Shown here in pieces: positions 1 through 6,537 of a stretch of DNA of 7,165 nucleotides (within the stretch, counting starts at the first letter, position 1; the number at the start of each line of letters is the position of its first letter). The stretch is from Acidobacteriota bacterium (lineage in GTDB: Bacteria; Acidobacteriota; Terriglobia; Terriglobales; Acidobacteriaceae). Under the pieces are notes generated by a model. The model did no database searches. It was not told the DNA's origin and saw only the letters and a program-made list of their open reading frames with translations. The stretch is from positions 1 to 7,165 of the forward strand of contig JAJXXG010001248.1 in NCBI GenBank assembly GCA_021781255.1. The letters run 5' to 3'. Position numbers and translations under genes: made by a program.

Positions 1-147
1 GCGGGTGTCGCCGGACACTTGCACCTGCACGTTCTTCCGCGCTGGACGGGTGACACCAATTTCATGACCACCGTCGCTGAAACCCGCATTCTGCCTGAGG
101 ATATGGAGACTACTTGCCACAGAATCCGACATGCCTGGGCCGGTTGA
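1..147 (+). CDS. HIT-family nucleotide hydrolase/phosphorylase, C-terminal end (5' truncated by window)
   Basis: Frame 1 is open from the first base to TGA at 145-147 and gives 48 residues. It begins AGVAGHLHLHVLPRW, which holds the histidine-triad signature HxHxHxx (H6, H8 and H10 of the visible part). In the family the middle histidine is the nucleophile that attacks the alpha-phosphate of a nucleotide substrate. The following GDTNFMTTVAETRILPED resembles the tail of the diadenosine-tetraphosphate phosphorylase-like HIT proteins (the mycobacterial Rv2613c type has a similar HVVPRWGGDANF stretch), so an Ap4A or related dinucleotide substrate is likely, but this is by recalled similarity only. 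The protein is expected to be cytosolic and about 150-180 aa when complete; the start and the rest of the fold lie upstream of the window. No T-tract terminator is visible after the stop. It probably has no functional link to the receptor downstream. Confidence 0.9.
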   Translation, partial: AGVAGHLHLHVLPRWTGDTNFMTTVAETRILPEDMETTCHRIRHAWAG

Positions 148-227
148 CTCCTGCAGGATTTGCGTGCGCCAGCCGCATCGGCTCTCCGCATAGAATCGCG
201 ATTCCGGATGCTCAGGAATAATTTTTA

Positions 228-256
228 TTGAATCTCCGGAAAATTTATTGCAAAAT
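228..256 (+). promoter_or_regulatory. Candidate sigma70-type promoter of the receptor gene
   Basis: TTGAAT (228-233) and CAAAAT (251-256) are separated by 17 bases, each matching four of six positions of the TTGACA / TATAAT consensus. They sit in the only AT-rich island between the HIT stop and the receptor start. Transcription would begin near 263 and give a leader of roughly 140 nt. The match is modest and acidobacterial promoters are poorly characterised, so this is a placement guess. Confidence 0.3.
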
Positions 257-393
257 GGGAACACTCATCGTAGCGGGAAGGCCGCTTGGCTCCGGTTTCC
301 CCAACTGGCACAAGCACGGTCTATCGAAATTCAATTGCAGCTCTCATTCATCTGCATTCGATTCGCACTTTTTTGCATCGGCAGACATTTTCT

Positions 394-398
394 GGAGG
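394..398 (+). promoter_or_regulatory. Ribosome binding site GGAGG deciding the GTG start of the receptor
   Basis: GGAGG at 394-398 lies 7 bases before GTG 406-408, an ideal Shine-Dalgarno arrangement. It decides the start: the same frame stays open upstream to a TTG at 286, but that codon has no such site and would put 40 extra residues ahead of the signal peptide. Confidence 0.85.
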
Positions 399-405
399 AA
401 GAGAC

Positions 406-3400
406 GTGAAACGATCCCATCTGGGAGCGATGCTTCTTTGCATCCTCATCGCAAGTATCTCCGCATTCGGCCAGGTTGCCACCACCTCACTCCGCGGCAG
501 CATCAAGGATCAAGCTGGCGCACTCGTTCCCGGAGCAACGGTCACGTTGCTCGACAAATCGGTCAACAAGTCCTACACGGCCACTTCGGATAGTTCGGGC
601 TACTATCAGTTTCCTCAGATTCCCCCTGCGAATTACCTCATCACGGTGACATCCAGCGGCTTTGCCGCGCAGTCCAAGACGGCCACATTGCTTGTCAATC
701 AGCCGGCCACCGTGAACTTTGCATTGTCCGTTCAGGCCAGCAACGTCACCGTCGACGTCAGTGGCTCAGCACAGACTCTCAATACCACCGACGCCTCCGA
801 AGGCAACGCCATCGGCAACGAGATGATCCAGTCGATCCCTTCGGATGGGCGTGACCCGATCTCCCTGCTTGCTCTCCAGCCCGGCGTACTCTTCCTCGGC
901 GAGGGCGGCGGCACCAGCGCCACCGGCAATCAGGAGAGTACAGACAGCCGTCAGGGTGCTGTCTCCGGCAGCCGTTCCGACCAGGGCAACATCACCCTCG
1001 ATGGCCTCGATGACAACAGCCAGATCAACGGCTACGCCTTCACCGGCGTCCTTCGCTCCACGCTCGATTCGACGGAAGAGTTCCGCGTCACCACTTCGGA
1101 CGGCAGTGCCAACGAGGGCCGCTCCTCTGGTGCTCAGGTCTCGCTCGTCACCAAGTCCGGCACCAACCACTTCCATGGCTCGGCGTACGAGTACTACCGC
1201 CCCACCAACACCGTCAGCAACAACTGGTTCCTGAAGAACTCTCAGTTGTCCGCTGGCCAGCCTAACGTACCGGCCAAGTATCTGCGCAACATCTTCGGTG
1301 CCGCGCTCGGCGGACCTATCAAGAAGAACAAGCTCTTCTTCTTTGGTAACTACGAAGGCCTGCGTCAGGCTATCGACGACGTCGCTTCAGCCACCGTCCC
1401 CACGGCTGCCTTCCAGAACGGCACCGTGATGTATCAGGATGCGCAGGGCAACAACGACACGCTCACCACGGCCAATATCGCCACGCTCGACGCGGGTTGC
1501 ACCACCAGCGACTTCAACGGCTCGACCGTCTGCCCCTGGGGTCCGGGCGTCGACCCGAATGTTCTTTCCTACTACAAGAATGTTCCCATCGCCACGGGTG
1601 CGGCCAGCGGTGACGGTTTGAACAGCGGCTCGCTGTTCTTCCCAGTCAAGATTCCGACCACGCAAAACACGAGCATCTTCAAGCTGGATTACAACATGAC
1701 CAGCAAGCAGCAGCTTTTCGCTCGCGGCAACTACCAGAAAGACACCTACGCGGGAGATGCCAATCTGCCCGGTCAGCCACCGGCGACCGAGAAGGTCTAC
1801 AACACCAAGGGTCTGGCTCTGGGGCACACCTGGAATCCGACACCCAACATCGTCAACGACCTTCGCTACGGATACGTTCGTGAGAGCTACGGCTTGTCGG
1901 GTCTGGGATCAGGTCAGTACGTGGACTTCCGTTTCCTCACTCAGCCCGAAGCGCAGACCCGCAATACGATCAACGCGGTTCCTGTGCATAATATTGTCGA
2001 CAACCTCACGATCACCAAGGGCAACCACACGATCTCAGTCGGCGTGAACTGGCGTCTGGTGCAGGACATAACCTCGTCCGATAATGCTTCGTTCAACGTC
2101 GCCAGCACTAACCCCTACTGGCTGGGCGGCAATCCACCCAGTCCGTCTACCCTGGGCAGCACCTACGCTCCAGTCGCGTCTGGCTTCCAGAACTCCTACC
2201 AGATTGCGTACGCCACCATTCTGGGCACCGTCCCGTCGCTCACCAACACCTATAACTACCAGGTCAGCTCGCCTACTCAGGCTACCCTGCTGGGAACAGG
2301 CGCATATATTCCGCGGCACTACAAGGCCAACGAATATGAAGGCTATGCCATGGATAGCTGGCGGGTTCTGCCAAACCTGACCCTGACGGCAGGACTGCGG
2401 TATGTGCTCCTGCAAACACCGTACGAGACGAATGGGCAGGAGATTGCGCCCACCATTAACACCCACGACTGGTTCAAGGAACGTGGTGCCGCAGCATCAA
2501 AGGGTGTCATCTCCGAGCCGCTCCTCCAATTTGCGCCTGCCGGCAAGGCCAACGGTAAACCCGGATACTGGCCTGAAAATAAGAACAACTTCGCGCCCCG
2601 CTTCTCTGTTGCCTGGTCGCCTGACTCGAAGACGTCCATTCGGGCCGGCGCGGGCATCTATTACGATCACTACGGCGAAGCTCTCGTTCAGAACTTCAGC
2701 GCCAATGGCTCATTTGGCCTGCAGACCAGTCTCACCAACCAGGCGGGCGTACTCAGCTACACCTCCTCGTCGCGCTATCAGGCGGCTCCTCGTTTTACAG
2801 GCGAGCACAACCTTCCAAATATTCCACTCCAGTCTGCCGCGCAGAATGCATCTTTCCCCTATGCGCCACCGACTGGAGCATTCCTCATCACCTTTGGCGT
2901 GGATAACCGTCTCAAGACGCCGTATTCCGAGGCATACAACCTGTCTTACCAGCGGGAACTTCCCGGCGGATTCCTGTTTGAGGAAGCTTATGTCGGACGC
3001 TTCGGTCGTCATCTGCTCCAGCAGCTCGATCTCGCTGAGCCGGTGGATTGGAACGACCCGCAGGGCGGCGGAGATTACTTTACAGCCGGAGCGCAGCTCT
3101 CCAAGCTGGTCGATGAGCATCAGGGTGCCTTCTACTCGAACTACTACGGATACGGCAACGGAACAGCGACGTCCCCCGTCTCGGTCCCGACCATCCAGTA
3201 CTTCGAAGATGTCTTCCCACAGATGGCCAACCTGGACTTCCAGGGTGAGTCAGCTACGGAAGGTATCTACAATAACGAGTGGGCGCCGTATCGCTATACC
3301 TATGGTGAAACGACCTCGCTGGCCGACATTGACTTCTACTGTGTCTATGGTGGCTACTGCGCCAATGGCCAGAGCAAGTTCTGGCAGAGCCAGTTCTCTT

Positions 3401-4221
3401 CGCTCTACGCCTGGTCCACCATCGGCACCAGCTCCTACAACGCGCTGCAGGCTTCGCTTCGTCACCCTACGGCGCACGGTCTCAGCTTCGATCTCAGCTA
3501 CACGCTGTCCAAGTCTTTGGATCTGAACTCTGGCACTGAGCGCGGCAGCGAGTTTTCAAACGACAGCGCCGGCGGCTCAGCCATCCAGAACTCCTGGAAC
3601 CCGAAGCTGAACAAGGCGCCTTCGGATTTCGACACCCGTCACCTGGTGAACGCCGATATGGTCTATGACCTGCCGGTGGGTCGCGGGAAGCACTTCCTGG
3701 GTGGCGCCAACACGATGGTAGACAGCCTCGTCGGTGGATGGACCTTCGCCGGCCTCTACCGCTGGACCAGCGGCCTGCCCTTCTCGCTCTATGAGCCGGG
3801 CTGGTCGACCGACTGGCAGCTCGAAGGCTACGCCGTACAGACTGGCTATGTGAAGACCCACAAGCACTATGTCCAGGGTCAGGAGCAGGTCTTCCAGAAC
3901 CCGGGAGTCATCGGCGCAAATTACCAGAGCAACAACGGCCCGGTTCGCCTTCCCTACCCCGGCGAAGCCGGCATGCGCAACAACTTCCGTGGAGATGGTT
4001 ACTTTGACATCGATACCACCCTCAGCAAGGTTTGGGCACTTTCCAGCTATGGCACGCTCAAGTTTGACTGGGAGGTCTTCAACGTCACCAACTCCAACCG
4101 CTTCGACACCGCCTCGCTCTCGGCCGGCGTCGCCAGTGCAACCCTCGGTGCCTACGGCGCAACCCTGCCCTCGGCCAGCAACTTCCGTCGTATGCAGTTC
4201 GGCCTGCGTTACGACTTCTAA
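406..4221 (+). CDS. Oar-like TonB-dependent outer-membrane receptor with carboxypeptidase-regulatory-like domain
   Basis: The product is 1271 aa from the GTG start. Residues 1-22 form a signal peptide: K2 R3, then a hydrophobic core to about A20, with likely cleavage near G22/Q23. Residues about 27-110 (from TSLRGSIKDQAGALVPGATV) are a carboxypeptidase-regulatory-like beta-sandwich. Residues about 125-265 are the plug, with NITLDGLDDNSQ and VSLVTKSGTNHFHGSAYEYYR. The rest is a very large barrel. Family hallmarks are GGPIKKNKLFFFGNYEG (302-318), DSWRVLPNLTLTAGLRY (from 650), NFAPRFSVAWSPDSKTS (from 728), DFDTRHLVNADMVYDLP (from 1074) and a terminal FGLRYDF ending in Phe, as outer-membrane proteins do. 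Such receptors use TonB energy to move large substrates across the outer membrane; the ligand cannot be read here. I see no clear TonB box after the signal peptide. Cysteines C365/C376 and C979/C985 form two close pairs. A strong terminator follows the TAA, so the gene is probably monocistronic. Identity of the family is secure; the substrate is unknown. Confidence 0.95.
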   Translation: MKRSHLGAMLLCILIASISAFGQVATTSLRGSIKDQAGALVPGATVTLLDKSVNKSYTATSDSSGYYQFPQIPPANYLITVTSSGFAAQSKTATLLVNQPATVNFALSVQASNVTVDVSGSAQTLNTTDASEGNAIGNEMIQSIPSDGRDPISLLALQPGVLFLGEGGGTSATGNQESTDSRQGAVSGSRSDQGNITLDGLDDNSQINGYAFTGVLRSTLDSTEEFRVTTSDGSANEGRSSGAQVSLVTKSGTNHFHGSAYEYYRPTNTVSNNWFLKNSQLSAGQPNVPAKYLRNIFGAALGGPIKKNKLFFFGNYEGLRQAIDDVASATVPTAAFQNGTVMYQDAQGNNDTLTTANIATLDAGCTTSDFNGSTVCPWGPGVDPNVLSYYKNVPIATGAASGDGLNSGSLFFPVKIPTTQNTSIFKLDYNMTSKQQLFARGNYQKDTYAGDANLPGQPPATEKVYNTKGLALGHTWNPTPNIVNDLRYGYVRESYGLSGLGSGQYVDFRFLTQPEAQTRNTINAVPVHNIVDNLTITKGNHTISVGVNWRLVQDITSSDNASFNVASTNPYWLGGNPPSPSTLGSTYAPVASGFQNSYQIAYATILGTVPSLTNTYNYQVSSPTQATLLGTGAYIPRHYKANEYEGYAMDSWRVLPNLTLTAGLRYVLLQTPYETNGQEIAPTINTHDWFKERGAAASKGVISEPLLQFAPAGKANGKPGYWPENKNNFAPRFSVAWSPDSKTSIRAGAGIYYDHYGEALVQNFSANGSFGLQTSLTNQAGVLSYTSSSRYQAAPRFTGEHNLPNIPLQSAAQNASFPYAPPTGAFLITFGVDNRLKTPYSEAYNLSYQRELPGGFLFEEAYVGRFGRHLLQQLDLAEPVDWNDPQGGGDYFTAGAQLSKLVDEHQGAFYSNYYGYGNGTATSPVSVPTIQYFEDVFPQMANLDFQGESATEGIYNNEWAPYRYTYGETTSLADIDFYCVYGGYCANGQSKFWQSQFSSLYAWSTIGTSSYNALQASLRHPTAHGLSFDLSYTLSKSLDLNSGTERGSEFSNDSAGGSAIQNSWNPKLNKAPSDFDTRHLVNADMVYDLPVGRGKHFLGGANTMVDSLVGGWTFAGLYRWTSGLPFSLYEPGWSTDWQLEGYAVQTGYVKTHKHYVQGQEQVFQNPGVIGANYQSNNGPVRLPYPGEAGMRNNFRGDGYFDIDTTLSKVWALSSYGTLKFDWEVFNVTNSNRFDTASLSAGVASATLGAYGATLPSASNFRRMQFGLRYDF

Positions 4222-4248
4222 CACCTCATCACCGCCGAGGCCAGTGAC

Positions 4249-4286
4249 AAACGAGTCAGGAGAGACATCTCCTGGCTCGTTTTTTT
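4249..4286 (+). terminator. Intrinsic terminator of the receptor gene
   Basis: ACGAGTCAGGAGA (4251-4263) pairs with TCTCCTGGCTCGT (4268-4280) over 13 positions, with a single T-G wobble and a GACA loop (4264-4267). A run of seven T follows (4280-4286), and the two A before the left arm can pair with the first T of the run. It begins 27 bases after the receptor stop. The opposite strand has only three T after the stem, so it should act on the + strand only. Confidence 0.93.
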
Positions 4287-4288
4287 GC

Positions 4289-4318
4289 GTGACGAATCCG
4301 CGCCTGTGCGTCTATCCT
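4289..4318 (+). promoter_or_regulatory. Weak candidate promoter of the peptidase gene
   Basis: GTGACG (4289-4294) and TATCCT (4313-4318) lie 18 bases apart, each with four of six consensus matches. The position is attractive because it falls just after the terminator and about 35 bases before the peptidase start, where a promoter is needed if the terminator is efficient. The match itself is poor for both boxes. Confidence 0.22.
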
Positions 4319-4340
4319 GCCCACACTGCATTTATCCTCC

Positions 4341-4347
4341 AGAGGAG
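4341..4347 (+). promoter_or_regulatory. Ribosome binding site AGAGGAG of the peptidase gene
   Basis: AGAGGAG at 4341-4347 ends 5 bases before GTG 4353-4355. It supports that GTG over the next in-frame start, ATG 4395, which would fall inside the signal peptide and remove its N-terminal part. Confidence 0.75.
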
Positions 4348-4352
4348 TCTTC

Positions 4353-6431
4353 GTGCGTTCTTTTCCATGGTTTTCATCTTTTTTCGTCGTTGCCATGTCT
4401 GCTGCTGCCCTCGCTGCTCCGGCCTCGTCGCAGCCGGCCATCTCGCTCGACGAGTTCCTGACCACTACCGCGATCACCGCCGCGCGCCCATCCCCGGACG
4501 GCTCGGCCGTCGTCATCGGCACCGAAGCGCCCGACTGGAGCGGCAATCGTTTCCGCGAACAGCTCTGGCTCTGGACCGCTCACTCCGGCCTCCGCGCGCT
4601 CACCCAGGCGGCCTCGGACTCCGACCCGCGCTGGAGTCCCGACGGCAAATGGATCGCGTTCCTCTCTGATCGTCCGGTTGCTGCCGACACCAAGGCCGGC
4701 GACGCCACGCGCCTCTGGATCATCGCTGCCACCGGCGGCGAAGCGCAGCCGCTCTACAACGAAAAAACCGACACCCACAGCTTCGCCTGGTCCGCCGACA
4801 GCACGACCCTCTTTTTCTCCATCCGCCAGCCCATCAGCGCCGACCAGCAGGACGCCGAAAAAGCCGAGTGGAAGGACGTTATCCGCTGGCGCGAACAGGA
4901 GCGTGGCGACGCGCTGCTTGCTCTGCCGCTCGCCGCTGCCCTCGCGCGCAACCGAGCCGTTCCACCCGAGCATCCGCAGAAATCCGACGACGCCAAACCC
5001 GTATATCCGGCGGGCAGCCGCGTCCTCAGTACGAGTCCTCTGGAGATCAACGACATCACCCCCTCGCCCGACGGCGCGCTGATCGCCTACATCACCAACT
5101 CGATCAGCCACCGCATGGAAGACCCTGGCCAGATCGAGATATTCACCGTCCCCGTCTCCGGTGGAGCGTCGCGCCAGCTCACCCACAATCAGGCGCTCGA
5201 AGACAACCTTCACTGGACCGCCGACTCCCGCGTGCTCCGCTTCATCGTCCACGCTGCGGGCGGCTCGCTCTCTGGTCCCTATCGCGATGTACAAGGGAGA
5301 CTGTATCAGCTTGATCCTGCCACCGGTTCGGTCACCCGCCTCGGTGCGGATTTCCCGGGTTCATGGGAAAACTACGACCAGCTTGCTGACGGCTCGCTCG
5401 TTGCCATCGGGCTGAAGGGAACCGAGCAGCATTTGTACCACGTCATCGGTACCCGCGCCGCCGAGCTGCCCAGCGGCGAAGGGTCGGTTGCCTCGGCCTC
5501 GATTCCGTTGCATAGCCACGGGCTGGTCTTCGAGCGCTCGGCCATCAACGTCCCCACCCAGGTCTTCGTCGCCGCGGACGCCGCTCACCCTGAGCAGGCC
5601 ACAGCCATCACTCACTTCAACCCGATCTTTGCTCAGCGCGCGCAACCCACCTGGCGCACTTACCGCTGGAAAGCGCCCGACGGAGTCTCGGTTGAGGGCG
5701 TGCTCATCTTCCCGCCTGGCAAGCAGAACGCCAGAAACCTGCGCATGCTTACCTTCATCCACGGCGGTCCCGCCGACGCCGACGGCAACCGCTTCGGTGC
5801 CGACTGGTATGACTGGGCTACGCTGGCCGCCGCTCACGGGTGGCTCGTCTTCCGGCCTAACTATCGCGGCTCCTCCGGCTACGGCGACGATTTCATGCTC
5901 CAGATCGCGCCCCACATCGTCTCCAAACCCGGCGACGACATCCTCTCCGGCGTCGATGCGCTCGTCCGCGACGGCATCGCCGCCCCTGACAAACTCGCCG
6001 TCGGCGGCTACAGTTACGGCGGCTACATGACCAACTGGCTCATCACCGCCACCACCCGATTCAAAGCCGCCGTCACCGGCGCCGGAGCCGTGGAGCACGC
6101 CGCCAACTGGGGCAACGACGATGTCTCCTTCGACGACGCCTGGTATCTCGGCGGAGCGCCCTGGCAGCAGCCCGCAATGTATCAGTCCGAGGCCGCGCTC
6201 TTCCGCATGGATCGCGTCCGCACGCCCACCCACATCGTCCAGGGCAACCACGACGTGCGTGTCAGCTACCTCGAAGGCGTCACGCTCGAACGCGCCCTTC
6301 AGCGCCTCGGCATCCCGCACAGTTTCCTCGTCTTTCCGGGTGAGGGTCACGGCCTCGGCAACGATCCCTGGCACGGCTACATCAAGCTACGGGATGAACT
6401 TCTCTGGCTCGACAAATACGATCCGCAGTAA
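4353..6431 (+). CDS. Exported S9-family serine peptidase (prolyl oligopeptidase / acylaminoacyl-peptidase-like)
   Basis: The product is 692 aa from GTG. Residues 1 to about 21-26 (MRSFPWFSSFFVVAMSAAA onward) look like a Sec signal peptide, so the enzyme is probably periplasmic. Residues about 30-430 form a beta-propeller with PD40/WD40-like blades, for example PRWSPDGKWIAFLSD (92-106), FAWSADSTTLFF (from 144), ITPSPDGALIAYI and LHWTADSRVLRFIV. Residues about 435-692 are the alpha/beta-hydrolase domain. It shows HGGP (470-473, oxyanion region), NYRGSSGYG (503-511), the nucleophile elbow GGYSYGG with Ser554, GNHDVRV with Asp634 and GEGHG with His666, so the catalytic triad is complete. S9 enzymes cleave short peptides that can enter the propeller tunnel, often after proline or from N-terminal dipeptides or acyl-residues; the exact specificity cannot be assigned. 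Length is normal for the family. It sits after a receptor gene and its terminator, and before a transporter permease with no obvious terminator between. Confidence 0.94.
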   Translation: MRSFPWFSSFFVVAMSAAALAAPASSQPAISLDEFLTTTAITAARPSPDGSAVVIGTEAPDWSGNRFREQLWLWTAHSGLRALTQAASDSDPRWSPDGKWIAFLSDRPVAADTKAGDATRLWIIAATGGEAQPLYNEKTDTHSFAWSADSTTLFFSIRQPISADQQDAEKAEWKDVIRWREQERGDALLALPLAAALARNRAVPPEHPQKSDDAKPVYPAGSRVLSTSPLEINDITPSPDGALIAYITNSISHRMEDPGQIEIFTVPVSGGASRQLTHNQALEDNLHWTADSRVLRFIVHAAGGSLSGPYRDVQGRLYQLDPATGSVTRLGADFPGSWENYDQLADGSLVAIGLKGTEQHLYHVIGTRAAELPSGEGSVASASIPLHSHGLVFERSAINVPTQVFVAADAAHPEQATAITHFNPIFAQRAQPTWRTYRWKAPDGVSVEGVLIFPPGKQNARNLRMLTFIHGGPADADGNRFGADWYDWATLAAAHGWLVFRPNYRGSSGYGDDFMLQIAPHIVSKPGDDILSGVDALVRDGIAAPDKLAVGGYSYGGYMTNWLITATTRFKAAVTGAGAVEHAANWGNDDVSFDDAWYLGGAPWQQPAMYQSEAALFRMDRVRTPTHIVQGNHDVRVSYLEGVTLERALQRLGIPHSFLVFPGEGHGLGNDPWHGYIKLRDELLWLDKYDPQ

Positions 6432-6537
6432 GCGGAATCGCGAAGCTCGATCGCTGGCTGGCGCATCGAACAGGTAAGCTAGAGATAGTGCGTCGCATCG
6501 CTCATGTCAGCGATTCAGCGCACAAGCCCGATCATCG

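Larger units (their letters stand above)
148..405. other. Intergenic region and 5' leader of the receptor gene
   Basis: No credible gene lies in these 258 bases. Reading frames that cross it can only start at TTG (228 or 286) and lack a ribosome binding site. Bases 211-256 are about three-quarters A+T, in sharp contrast to the GC-rich flanks, and are the likely promoter zone. Between there and the GTG at 406 the leader shows a small hairpin (AGCGG 272-276 with CCGCT 282-286, 5-nt loop) and a T-run at 369-374 that is not preceded by a stable stem. A second short dyad is TGCAG 336-340 with CTGCA 352-356. None of these matches a riboswitch class that I can recognise. Confidence 0.6.

Noticed and set aside
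171..183. Hairpin AGCCG-CAT-CGGCT after the HIT gene, considered as a terminator
   Set aside because: Only 5 bp long with no T-run after it; not a credible intrinsic terminator.
144..196. TTGACT (144-149) and TAGAAT (191-196), each close to a promoter box consensus
   Set aside because: They are 41 bases apart, far beyond the usual 16-19, and neither has a partner at proper distance.
228..593. 121-aa + strand frame overlapping the start of the receptor gene
   Set aside because: It starts at TTG without a ribosome binding site, runs into the receptor signal peptide in another frame, and resembles nothing known.
1321..1343. Inverted repeat AAGAAGA ... TCTTCTT inside the receptor gene
   Set aside because: It follows from the codons of the conserved KKNKLFFF motif of this receptor family, so protein constraint explains it.
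2402..3526. 374-aa + strand frame inside the receptor gene
   Set aside because: Ser/Arg/Thr/Pro-rich out-of-frame translation with no domain; the receptor frame across the same bases is strongly family-like.
4374..5294. 306-aa open frame on the minus strand opposite the start of the peptidase
   Set aside because: Same reason: Gly/Val/Arg-rich composition with no recognisable motif, fully covered by a well-supported gene on the other strand.
5361..6374. 337-aa open frame on the minus strand opposite the peptidase
   Set aside because: It is a codon-bias shadow of a GC-rich gene. Its product is a low-complexity Gly/Val/Asp/Ala-rich sequence without domains, and the + strand frame holds a complete catalytic triad.
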